NCBI GenBank assembly: GCA_015152555.1
Contig: SUTS01000016.1
Span: forward strand, 1 to 40,864
Reading direction: 5' to 3'
DNA length: 40,864 nucleotides
DNA from: Cyanobacteria bacterium SIG26
GTDB taxonomy: Bacteria; Cyanobacteriota; Vampirovibrionia; Gastranaerophilales; Gastranaerophilaceae
Part shown: one piece after another, positions 25,183-31,397 of the stretch
Numbering within the stretch: position 1 is the first letter of the stretch
Layout: the number at the start of each line of letters is the position of its first letter
The notes under the pieces: generated by a model
What the model saw: the letters and a program-made list of their open reading frames with translations, nothing else
Told to the model about the DNA's origin: nothing
The model's database searches: none
Translations under genes and position numbers: made by a program

Positions 25183-26544
25183 TTAGTCTGCGTATATATC
25201 AAAATCTGATTCAACTTTGAAATCCGTAATATTATTTTTCCCTTGCGGACTCAAGAAATATTGTGGATAATAAAAAATCCCATAAATGGCCATCATCAAA
25301 GTATCAGCAAAATCCGGAGATTCATTTTGTTCTTTTCTAATTTCTTTTTTATCCAAGATAAAAACTTTACCAGATGTAGGACTCCATTTTGTTTTCATGT
25401 ACTCAATTTGTCTTGCTGTGTTTTGACAATTAAGTTTTAAATAACCACCCTCAAGCATTTCCTTAAGAGCCATATAACCGTCAGCTCTGGCATTACCATT
25501 AGTAGGTTTTTTAGCTTGCAAAGCCCCACGAAACATCACGACATTTTCAAGTGAATTTTTCAATGAACACATTATTGGATAACCCAAACCATCAGCATCA
25601 CCGATCAATACATTTGGTTGCCATTTAGCATATAGATTCATTACTTTCCCTTTGGTAACATCTGTATCGGCAGATGTCCAAGTAACGGTTTCAACATCTT
25701 CCCAAACGGTTGTAGATTGTTGAACAATCTTTTTAGCTACGCATAAATCACCACCGCAAGCTGCGAAGTCAACAGACATAACAATATTTGTTGAATGTTT
25801 TTCATTGTTATATTTTAAATTTAAAGCTTCTTCAATTTTTTCAGAAGAAACCAAATAATTAAGACCTTGTTCCAATGGTAACCCTAACCAGATATGATTA
25901 TAATCAGATAAATTAGTTCTTTTGCATTCTTCTGCTTCTTCAATATTTTTTTGCGGGCAGAATGGATTATCGAAATAATTTATATGAATATGTAAACACT
26001 TTTTTCTTTTTGTGCAGTATTCATAAACAGCATCATTTTTAACATATCTATTCATTGTAAAAATGATTATAGAATTTTGTTTACGAATTGTCGGAACAAT
26101 TACATCCACGGCACGTTTAGTAACTGTTTCAGCCTCATCAATCCAAAGAATATCAACACCTTCAAGCCCTTTTATGTTGACAATTTCTTGTTGCCTAAAC
26201 CCTTTAAAAAAGATTACTGAACCAGTTTTTCTGTGTACGATACGAGAATCCGTGACTTCCCAATCTAGTCCATATTCTTCAATAAGATTTTTGAACAACT
26301 CAAGAACGGACTCTTTAACCGAATCTTTAATTACACGTCCAACACAAACACGGACTTTCCGCTTTTCACCTACGTATAAAATAATTCGACCGATAGCTTG
26401 AGTTTTTCCTGAACATCTACCACCTTCAGCCAAAAACAATGGATGTAGATTTAATTCAAACAAAATTTTCAATAACTTTGGTGGGATATTTAAAATTGCA
26501 GGAAGTTTACAAGCTGATTTATTATTGTTCTTCTTCAGATACAT
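25183..26544 (-). CDS. terL: Terminase large subunit
   Basis: A 453-residue packaging motor. The ATPase domain has a Walker A variant GGRCSGKT (41-48) and Walker B VDILWIDEAE (130-139). The nuclease domain has VMSVDFAACGG near 250, then VLIGDADGLG and a late PDFADTLMMA acidic motif. This is the PBSX-type (Terminase_3) arrangement. The ATG at 26544 has a GGAG site 9 bp upstream; an in-frame TTG at 26559 is less likely. It overlaps terS by 23 bp. Confidence 0.92.
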   Translation of the reverse strand: MYLKKNNNKSACKLPAILNIPPKLLKILFELNLHPLFLAEGGRCSGKTQAIGRIILYVGEKRKVRVCVGRVIKDSVKESVLELFKNLIEEYGLDWEVTDSRIVHRKTGSVIFFKGFRQQEIVNIKGLEGVDILWIDEAETVTKRAVDVIVPTIRKQNSIIIFTMNRYVKNDAVYEYCTKRKKCLHIHINYFDNPFCPQKNIEEAEECKRTNLSDYNHIWLGLPLEQGLNYLVSSEKIEEALNLKYNNEKHSTNIVMSVDFAACGGDLCVAKKIVQQSTTVWEDVETVTWTSADTDVTKGKVMNLYAKWQPNVLIGDADGLGYPIMCSLKNSLENVVMFRGALQAKKPTNGNARADGYMALKEMLEGGYLKLNCQNTARQIEYMKTKWSPTSGKVFILDKKEIRKEQNESPDFADTLMMAIYGIFYYPQYFLSPQGKNNITDFKVESDFDIYAD

Positions 26545-27004
26545 CTGGATCTTCTCCAATATTCAGCTGTAGAGGAATCCCATCAATCTCAACATTATCC
26601 ATTTGCATCACAACAGATGCTGAAGCTTTTACATCATCTTTAAAGTAACCTTTTAATTTACATTTCATTTCTACTGCTTTATTAGCAGCTGCAACATTTG
26701 GTCTATTATATTGATCAAGAGATTCAAGAGCAATACATTTCAATTCATCAAACTCATTAAAAGCTTCTTTAAGCGAATATTTAATATCATCATCAATACT
26801 TTCTTGTATTTTCTCTCTGTAATAGTCTATCCATGGGGTTATCTTAGGGTTTTTCAATAATCTTGAAGCTTCAACCGAGCAAGTTGCTGTATTAGCTAGC
26901 GAACTATAAGCTGTACGATAAGCTTCAGATGCATTCATCTGATAGAGAATGTATAGCTTAACAAATTTATTCTGCTTGTAAGATAGAATAGGTAACCCAG
27001 TCAT
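26522..27004 (-). CDS. terS: Terminase small subunit
   Basis: A 160-residue protein of the Terminase_2 type: LSYKQNKFVKLYILYQMNASEAYRTAY, then SVEASRLLKNPKITPWIDYY, giving the helix-turn-helix DNA-recognition domain, followed by a helical oligomerisation part and an acidic tail. It selects phage DNA for packaging with TerL. The start is set by GAGG 7 bp upstream of ATG at 27004. That GAGG lies in a hairpin (27012-27049), so translation may be controlled. Confidence 0.85.
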   Translation of the reverse strand: MTGLPILSYKQNKFVKLYILYQMNASEAYRTAYSSLANTATCSVEASRLLKNPKITPWIDYYREKIQESIDDDIKYSLKEAFNEFDELKCIALESLDQYNRPNVAAANKAVEMKCKLKGYFKDDVKASASVVMQMDNVEIDGIPLQLNIGEDPDVSEEEQ

Positions 27005-27011
27005 ATAATAA

Positions 27012-27049
27012 CCTCAGACACAAAGAAAACTCCATTCTTTGTGTCGAGG
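27012..27049 (-). promoter_or_regulatory. Hairpin hiding the terS ribosome binding site
   Basis: On the minus-strand RNA, CCTC-GACACAAAGAA pairs with TTCTTTGTGTC-t-GAGG: 15 base pairs with a 7-nt loop and a single bulged U. The 3' GAGG is the only Shine-Dalgarno site for terS, whose ATG is 7 nt further on. The stem is strong enough to close the site unless ribosomes leaving the upstream gene, a protein or RNA cleavage open it. Confidence 0.7.
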
Positions 27050-27070
27050 AATATAATAAGAAGAGAGAGT

Positions 27071-27469
27071 TCACTTTGAGAAATATATAGTATCAACCAA
27101 TCGTCTTTTATTACCATCAAAGCTAGAAGCATACATTCTAGTTTGAGTTATATCACCTTTTTTATTAGTGATACCGACATTAACACCATAGACCCAACCG
27201 AACACATCAGAAGCATTGATATTTTGTCGTTTAGCTAAAATCCGAGTTTTTTCATTATAAATAATCCGTATAGCTTTCATTCCGGTAATATTTTTATTGA
27301 CAAATTGTTGATTATCAGAAGTACGAGTTTCAATGAGAGTAACGACCGGTTCTCCGCAAACAGGACAATTAGCAAATATAATTTTTCTTTTAGAGAAATT
27401 CTCAATATCCTTCAAAAACCAAAGATCTACATCTCTGATTACCTGTTTGCAACCGCAAATTAAATTCAT
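27071..27469 (-). CDS. Cys-rich protein, first gene of the late operon
   Basis: A 132-residue protein with a CGC motif at residues 5-7 and CPVCG near 35-39, a probable zinc-binding pair, followed by a basic alpha/beta region (MKAIRIIYNEKTRILAKRQN). I do not recognise the family. It precedes terS and follows a long structured leader. Its start ATG has an AGAGGGTG site. A DNA- or RNA-binding role in packaging or late control is possible but not shown. Confidence 0.6.
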   Translation of the reverse strand: MNLICGCKQVIRDVDLWFLKDIENFSKRKIIFANCPVCGEPVVTLIETRTSDNQQFVNKNITGMKAIRIIYNEKTRILAKRQNINASDVFGWVYGVNVGITNKKGDITQTRMYASSFDGNKRRLVDTIYFSK

Positions 27470-27480
27470 TGCACCCTCTT

Positions 27481-27596
27481 ACTTCTTCTCTTTCGCATAG
27501 CATTCCCCGTTACACCGATAAGCAGTGACCGCCCGTCCCCGTTGACTTCCGTCAGCGTGTATATCTTATCTACACGTTGAATGTTTTTTCTTCAAC
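27481..27596 (-). promoter_or_regulatory. Structured, GC-richer late leader with competing hairpins
   Basis: The leader of the late operon is visibly richer in G+C than its surroundings. On the minus strand it forms GTTGAA/TTCAAC (27576-27596) or CAACGTGTA/TACACGCTG (27553-27579); the two share 27576-27579 and cannot form together. Downstream are several G-runs (GGGG, GGG, GG, GGGG) on the minus strand at 27489-27541. It may be an attenuator or antitermination leader. Its place before terS also makes it a pac/cos candidate. Confidence 0.4.
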
Positions 27597-27618
27597 TTTA
27601 TATTTCGGAGTTTAAATT

Positions 27619-27631
27619 TTTTTTTATTATA
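27619..27631 (-). promoter_or_regulatory. Late operon promoter (-10 TATAAT, weak -35)
   Basis: On the minus strand a perfect TATAAT lies at 27631-27626, giving a start near 27619 and a leader of about 150 nt. At the right distance upstream there is no TTGACA-like hexamer; the place is filled by the inverted repeat at 27636-27657. A good -10 without a -35 and with a palindrome in its place is typical of activator-dependent promoters. Confidence 0.5.
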
Positions 27632-27635
27632 TTTC

Positions 27636-27657
27636 TAGTTAGTTAAACAAACTAACA
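27636..27657 (-). promoter_or_regulatory. Shared regulator palindrome, late promoter copy
   Basis: The core is GTTAGTT-N5-AACTAAC, a 7-bp inverted repeat. The whole 22-bp stretch is identical, in reverse orientation, to 30774-30795 at the early promoter. It lies 4 bp upstream of the late -10, across the -35 position. A dimeric phage regulator is the likely ligand. Confidence 0.6.
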
Positions 27658-27705
27658 AAAGAAAAAAACACTTTAAACCCTTAATTTTATTTAAAAAAAT
27701 TCATC

Positions 27706-27725
27706 TTTACATTTGTTTACATTTG
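27706..27725. repeat. Tandem TTTACATTTG direct repeat
   Basis: Two exact, adjacent 10-bp copies (27706-27715 and 27716-27725) lie about 90-105 bp upstream of the predicted late start point. One turn of the helix apart, they would present the same face to a protein, so an activator or replication protein site is possible. Confidence 0.4.
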
Positions 27726-27766
27726 GGTAATTTAACAAAATTATCATTTTAACCTTTATTTTTGCC

Positions 27767-27796
27767 AAAAAAAAGCGGTAGCCTCACGACTACCGC
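27767..27796 (-). terminator. Intrinsic terminator upstream of the late promoter
   Basis: GCGGTAG (27775-27781) and CTACCGC (27790-27796) form a 7-bp GC-rich stem with an 8-nt loop. On the minus strand eight T residues follow. It ends transcripts from the minus-strand accessory genes (28262-29786) before the late promoter, keeping late genes silent in the prophage. Confidence 0.82.
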
Positions 27797-27831
27797 CTGA
27801 TATTAGAAAAATTTTTAAAAAATATTCTTTT

Positions 27832-27963
27832 TTTGCATATGTAAATAAAAATATATTTATATATTTTTATTATATTATTTTATATTATATTATATTATTT
27901 TATTTTATTGCATATGCAATGCATATGCATTGCATAAAATTTGCATATGCAAAATTTATGCAA
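27832..27963. other. Pure A/T tract with GCATATGC palindrome cluster (possible origin or partition site)
   Basis: TTTGCATATGTAAA (27832-27845) is followed by about 68 bp of only A and T (27842-27909). Then come TTGCATATGCAA (27908-27919), ATGCATATGCAT (27919-27930) and a near-perfect 34-bp palindrome (27930-27963) centred on TTTGCATATGCAAA. Repeated symmetric sites beside an easily melted tract are the layout of replication origins, and also of centromere-like sites. No coding sequence is present. The function is inferred. Confidence 0.45.
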
Positions 27964-28102
27964 AATACTACAAAATTTTTATGATAAAATTTAGATACCG
28001 CACTTTAAAAATTTGAACAAGTATGAACAGACTCTATTCATCTCCTTACACTCACATCAAACTTTTCTGCATAAAGGTGTAGGAAAGGGGGTGATAGCAG
28101 TA

Positions 28103-28186
28103 ATGAATGAACCAATTAGGCAAAAAATAAAATGTGCCCTTAACGTCATAGGACACATTTTACTAATTATTTCGTCATTGTTGTAG
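28103..28186 (+). CDS. Tiny hydrophobic peptide gene (27 aa) with near-perfect Shine-Dalgarno
   Basis: The 27-residue frame MNEPIRQKIKCALNVIGHIL then LIISSLL has a basic N-terminus and a hydrophobic C-terminal helix. It is preceded by AGGAAAGGGGGTGAT, matching the 16S anti-Shine-Dalgarno over nearly its full length, and followed at once by a plus-strand hairpin with a T-run. It stands alone on the plus strand between minus-strand genes. The compact SD-peptide-terminator unit resembles type I toxin or small holin-like toxin genes. A hairpin inside the frame (AAAATGTG/CACATTTT) could be an antisense or folding element. No family match is claimed. Confidence 0.45.
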   Translation: MNEPIRQKIKCALNVIGHILLIISSLL

Positions 28187-28229
28187 GGTCTGCATTGGGG
28201 GTATCTAGGAATACCCTCACCCTACTTTT
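28183..28229 (+). terminator. Two-part hairpin after the tiny peptide gene
   Basis: GTAGGGT (28183-28189) pairs with ACCCTAC (28219-28225) and encloses GGGTAT/ATACCC (28199-28216). TTTT follows on the plus strand. The outer stem begins inside the peptide stop codon, so it is the natural terminator of that short transcript. Confidence 0.55.
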
Positions 28230-28261
28230 AGTATAACTTATATTTAATATTTTTTCAAGTC

Positions 28262-28549
28262 CTAATATTCTTGAACCAAATTTCCATTGATAATATATCT
28301 TTTACCACCTGGACCATCTGGCTCAATAACGTTACTATATTGATTATAATTTCTTCCATCAATACTAAAAGAATTTGGACCGGTTTGTATAATTTGGTTT
28401 CCAGATGGACCTGTAGAAGGTCCATAAGTATTGGTATATACAAACCCTCGAGTATTTCTCCCCGAACCAATAACATCATACACAGGATAATCCGCAGCAT
28501 AAGCGGAACTTGTAAACAATAACACAAATAATAGTAATAATTTTTTCAT
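28262..28549 (-). CDS. Secreted small protein (lysogenic conversion candidate)
   Basis: A 95-residue protein with a classic Sec signal peptide: MKKLLLLFVLLFTSSAYA, cleaved before ADYPVY. The mature part (about 77 residues) is rich in Gly, Asn, Tyr, Pro and Ser (GSGRNTRGFVYTNTYGPST and similar), without cysteine. It follows the Mrr-like gene on the same strand, next to the repressor region, where prophages often carry genes expressed in the lysogen. It is likely exported to the periplasm or surface. No family was recognised. Confidence 0.72.
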   Translation of the reverse strand: MKKLLLLFVLLFTSSAYAADYPVYDVIGSGRNTRGFVYTNTYGPSTGPSGNQIIQTGPNSFSIDGRNYNQYSNVIEPDGPGGKRYIINGNLVQEY

Positions 28550-28615
28550 ATTAAACCCTTCTTTCTATTACTATTATCCACTATTTCAAGCTATTTCTCA
28601 ACCCTAATTTCATGT

Positions 28616-28629
28616 AACTTCATGAAGTT
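28616..28629. promoter_or_regulatory. Perfect 14-bp palindrome between accessory genes
   Basis: AACTTCATGAAGTT is fully symmetric and lies between the Mrr-like gene stop (28641) and the secreted protein start (28549). It could be an operator for the secreted protein gene. It has no T-run of its own and is too short for a terminator. Confidence 0.35.
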
Positions 28630-28640
28630 GTGTAAAGGTT

Positions 28641-29786
28641 TTAGCCCCAAATCCACTTTTTAGCTCGCCTAAACCCTTTTTGCTCTGCTTCTTTTACTGA
28701 AAATGCAAACATTTCACCTTTTTCTGGTTCTATTTTAGTATTATCATATTGCTGATCAAAAGGAAGATGATAAATTTTTTCATTATTTTTTGATATATTA
28801 CACTTTATTCTAGGGAATTCAATAAACTCTTGATTTTCTAAAACTTTAATTTTTAAATCTTTTGCAAATTCTCTAGCAGAATCAGACAACAGAGTGGATG
28901 TTATAAACACTGGTTTTATTCTCTTTTTAGTTTTTAATTTTCTTTTATATTGAATAGTTGTACCATACAACTGACATAGATGTTTTTCGTGAATTATTTT
29001 TTCTTTACTCCAATATTTACATTGCACAATAAGAATTTCTTTACCATTTTCAGCAATTATATCTCGACCTTTATCATTTAATTTTTCTTCAATTCCTGTA
29101 TATTGAACGAAATATCCTTTTTGTGTGTAATAGTGGGCCATAGCCATTTCAAAATCCCTGCCAATTTGCCACTTTGATTTTGAATAACTTTGGACGTATC
29201 TATCAAGAGCTAACTGATTTCTTTCAGATTCTGACAATCTGTCATATTCTTCTTTAGTTAACCAATTACTAACCTTATCAAAATACTCTTGAATCTGCTG
29301 TAAATTTTCTTCACCAGAACCATATTCAATATAGTTCTCAAGCTCCGGAAACAACTCAAACAAGGTATCATATTCATATTTCATCAGTTTATATTTTATT
29401 TCAAAATCTTTAGCTTTGTTTTTAGCTTCTTGAACTTTTTGAGCAGAAGAATATGCAGGTCGATCCTTACATTTAAAATGAACAATTAGATTATCAAAAT
29501 CTTCCAACTCTTTTTCTACAATTTTAAAAATCTTTTGATACACATAACTAGAGCTACTGTTTTTAAGTTGTTCAAGTTCATCATTTTTTTGCATTAAAAC
29601 CTGTTCATACTTGTCGATAATAAATGCAAATTTTGCATTGTTTTCTTTTACCGTATCCTTAAGTGCAAAATATTGAGAAGATAACTCATCATACTTTTTC
29701 CCATTTTGATATTTCTCAATAAAATCAGGTAACACTCCTAATAATAAAGGAATACAAACACTTAATAAAATAATAGTAAAGACCAA
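28641..29786 (-). CDS. Membrane-anchored Mrr-type restriction endonuclease-like protein
   Basis: A 381-residue protein with an N-terminal membrane segment (residues 2-20), a coiled-coil region (about 30-180), and a C-terminal PD-(D/E)xK domain. Around GRDFE (212) comes GYFVQYT, NDKGRDII with D242, and EILIVQCKYW with Q255 and K257, the QxK variant of Mrr enzymes; then ITSTLLSDSAREFAKDLKI. Mrr proteins cut modified or foreign DNA. The start is TTG at 29786 with GAGGG 6 bp upstream; no nearby ATG exists. Next to the repressor, it is a likely anti-phage or superinfection gene of the prophage. Confidence 0.78.
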   Translation of the reverse strand: MVFTIILLSVCIPLLLGVLPDFIEKYQNGKKYDELSSQYFALKDTVKENNAKFAFIIDKYEQVLMQKNDELEQLKNSSSSYVYQKIFKIVEKELEDFDNLIVHFKCKDRPAYSSAQKVQEAKNKAKDFEIKYKLMKYEYDTLFELFPELENYIEYGSGEENLQQIQEYFDKVSNWLTKEEYDRLSESERNQLALDRYVQSYSKSKWQIGRDFEMAMAHYYTQKGYFVQYTGIEEKLNDKGRDIIAENGKEILIVQCKYWSKEKIIHEKHLCQLYGTTIQYKRKLKTKKRIKPVFITSTLLSDSAREFAKDLKIKVLENQEFIEFPRIKCNISKNNEKIYHLPFDQQYDNTKIEPEKGEMFAFSVKEAEQKGFRRAKKWIWG

Positions 29787-29857
29787 GTAAAACCCTCAAT
29801 ATATTATCAATCCACACTTCCAACTTATCACAAACAACATTTTTAGTAAATATGAAA

Positions 29858-29863
29858 TATAAT
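29858..29863 (+). promoter_or_regulatory. Candidate promoter -10 for the small membrane protein gene
   Basis: A perfect TATAAT lies 52 bp upstream of the ATG at 29916, in the divergent region between the Mrr-like gene and the small membrane protein. No good -35 is seen at 16-18 bp. A short TAGCCA/TGGCTA inverted repeat (29872-29885) follows it. Confidence 0.35.
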
Positions 29864-29915
29864 CAAGATGTTAGCCATGTGGCTAGGTAGATAAAAAAAA
29901 GAAAAGGAGAACAGA

Positions 29916-30158
29916 ATGGAAAATTTTATCATCGAACTAACAACAAGCTTCAAAGCACTATTAAGAGATAAGAGTAATCTAACTATACTCTTACTTGTTA
30001 TTCTATTAAGCTTTAATGTATACAGCCATATAAAATTAAAAAAGAAAATTGACCACCGTTACTTTAATCAAACAAGAACAATTGAGGCTATATATGATGT
30101 AGACATAAATACCTATAATGGCGAAGTTAAAGCAAGATTTAAACATCAGAACGATTAA
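29916..30158 (+). CDS. Small single-pass membrane protein
   Basis: An 80-residue protein with one membrane helix at about residues 22-40 (NLTILLLVILLSFNVY) and a charged C-terminal part. AAAAGGAG 6-7 bp upstream of ATG is a strong ribosome site. It runs against the repressor gene and overlaps its 3' end by 20 bp. Alone on the plus strand in the lysogeny block, it may be expressed in the prophage, for example as a superinfection exclusion protein; that is inference. Confidence 0.65.
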   Translation: MENFIIELTTSFKALLRDKSNLTILLLVILLSFNVYSHIKLKKKIDHRYFNQTRTIEAIYDVDINTYNGEVKARFKHQND

Positions 30159-30693
30159 GCAACATCTTTAACTTTACAATTTCATCAGTGCTCAAACTTA
30201 CTTCCGAGTTAGTTTGTGCACTTTTTTCTGTAGTTTGTCCATATAACAACCAATCAAGACTAACATCAACATTTGCTTTTATTGCGTTCAATTCTTTTAT
30301 CGTTGGATCCACAGAATCTAAAATAAAATTTTCAATACGAGATTCGGAAATTCCTGTTCTTTTCGAGAACTTATATGGAGTTTCAAGATTTTCTGACAAA
30401 ATTTTAGATAACCTACCACCCCAATTTTTATAATTAGAAACCGATTTTTCGTTCAAAATTATAGCATGCGTATCTTCGCATTTATCAATAAACATCTCTC
30501 CATCACCTGTAACAAACCAATTCAAATTTACATTATGATCGCTATATAAAACACGCAACATAGAATATGGTGGATTGTTTTCTTCTCGTTCATAAGATGC
30601 ATATGTTCTGGATGACATATTTAACAAAACAGCCATTTCGTCTTGAGTAACCGATAAATTCTTTCTTAATTTCTTCAAATTTTTACCAAACAT
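30139..30693 (-). CDS. Phage repressor with two helix-turn-helix domains
   Basis: A 184-residue protein. Residues 3-60 are a typical Cro/C1 (HTH_3) domain: NLKKLRKNLSVTQDEMAVLL, then SRTYASYEREENNPPYSMLRVL. Residues about 90-150 form a second, degenerate HTH-like unit (RLSKILSENLETPYKFSKRTGI, then ESRIENFI). There is no S24 (LexA-like) peptidase domain, so induction would not occur by self-cleavage. It is transcribed away from the early operon, with two symmetric operators at the early promoter, so it is the likely lysogeny repressor. Confidence 0.82.
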   Translation of the reverse strand: MFGKNLKKLRKNLSVTQDEMAVLLNMSSRTYASYEREENNPPYSMLRVLYSDHNVNLNWFVTGDGEMFIDKCEDTHAIILNEKSVSNYKNWGGRLSKILSENLETPYKFSKRTGISESRIENFILDSVDPTIKELNAIKANVDVSLDWLLYGQTTEKSAQTNSEVSLSTDEIVKLKMLLNRSDV

Positions 30694-30726
30694 ATATACA
30701 CCATTTGTATGAAGTTTTGTAACATC

Positions 30727-30763
30727 TACATATTTTATGTTGACTACCTACATAAAATATGTA
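30727..30763. promoter_or_regulatory. Twin symmetric operators at the early promoter
   Basis: TACATATTTTATGT (30727-30740) and ACATAAAATATGTA (30750-30763) are perfect inverted copies of each other with a 9-bp spacer. Each is also close to self-symmetric as ACATA-N3-TATGT. They lie just upstream of, and touch the first bases of, the -35 and -10 boxes of the early promoter. This is the expected target of the neighbouring double-HTH repressor. Confidence 0.75.
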
Positions 30764-30767
30764 TAAT
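30740..30767 (+). promoter_or_regulatory. Early rightward promoter
   Basis: TTGACT (30740-30745) and TATAAT (30762-30767) are 16 bp apart, a near-consensus sigma-70 promoter. The start is expected near 30774, giving a leader of about 110 nt before the 54-residue first gene. Repressor operators touch both boxes, and a second palindrome covers the start site. Confidence 0.78.
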
Positions 30768-30773
30768 AGAATA

Positions 30774-30795
30774 TGTTAGTTTGTTTAACTAACTA
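30774..30795 (+). promoter_or_regulatory. Shared regulator palindrome, early promoter copy
   Basis: The core GTTAGTT-N5-AACTAAC covers about +1 to +22 of the early transcript. It is identical over 22 bp to the reverse complement of 27636-27657 at the late promoter. A protein bound here would block early transcription. In RNA it can also form a small hairpin. Confidence 0.6.
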
Positions 30796-30882
30796 TTTTA
30801 TAACATAAAAACACGAGAACGGCAAAATTTGTCAGTTATTTTTCGTGCTAATTTTTATTGGAAAATTTTGGAGATTTAGAAA

Positions 30883-31047
30883 ATGGCAAGAAAAGCAATA
30901 GAACCAAAAATATTACGATCAATAGGATTTCCGCTTTCAGTTGATGAAGCAAGTCAAAAAATGATCGATGACGAAGGTGGTTCAATCAATTTTCACGTAA
31001 TTGAAGCCTACAAGCAATACTTAAAAACAAAAGGCTATTTAAAGTAA
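30883..31047 (+). CDS. Small basic protein, first early gene (possible regulator)
   Basis: A 54-residue protein, MARKAIEPKILRSIGFPLSV then DEASQKMIDDEGGSIN and a basic C-terminal helix (EAYKQYLKTKGYLK). GGAG lies 9 bp upstream of the ATG. It is the first gene after the early promoter. Size, charge and the strand-then-helices look would suit a ribbon-helix-helix or Cro/CII-like regulator, but no signature was recognised. It is a candidate ligand for the palindrome shared by early and late promoters. Confidence 0.6.
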   Translation: MARKAIEPKILRSIGFPLSVDEASQKMIDDEGGSINFHVIEAYKQYLKTKGYLK

Positions 31048-31072
31048 GAGAGAAAAAATAGGAGTTCAACGT

Positions 31073-31375
31073 ATGAAAAAATCACATTTAAAACTAATTG
31101 TTTCAAACAAAGAACCAAAAGGTTTAATTACAAAATTTTGGGATTGGTTTACAAAACCGAGATTTTTACCATTACCGATTAGAACAACAACTTACATCGA
31201 GAAAAAAGAAACTATCCAAAAATATTTGACATTAAAATACGCAGATCTACAACTTACAACAGGAAATGTTGGATTATTTCCGTTATGTGAAGCAATAAAC
31301 GAAGTAAACAGATTAGAACGTGACGGACAAATCAACTCTTATTATCGCATCATCAAAAAGAAAATGGCAGTGTAA
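31073..31375 (+). CDS. Hypothetical early protein
   Basis: A 100-residue basic protein (many Lys; KFWDWFTKPRFLPLP near 22-36), followed by an alpha-helical part (LTLKYADLQL ... LCEAINEVNRLERDGQIN). It has no membrane segment or cysteines and no family was recognised. It lies between the small first gene and the replication protein, in the same operon, so a replication or control role is plausible. Confidence 0.6.
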   Translation: MKKSHLKLIVSNKEPKGLITKFWDWFTKPRFLPLPIRTTTYIEKKETIQKYLTLKYADLQLTTGNVGLFPLCEAINEVNRLERDGQINSYYRIIKKKMAV

Positions 31376-31397
31376 AAAGGATTAAAAGGGTAGGGAA

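Noticed and set aside
27470..27600. tRNA gene in the GC-richer stretch upstream of the late genes
   Set aside because: No cloverleaf, T-loop (GGTTCGAATCC-like) or CCA end can be drawn; only simple hairpins and G-runs are present.
28255..28527. Second minus-strand frame overlapping the secreted protein gene
   Set aside because: It lacks a signal or family pattern, while the other frame encodes a textbook signal peptide and cleavage site.
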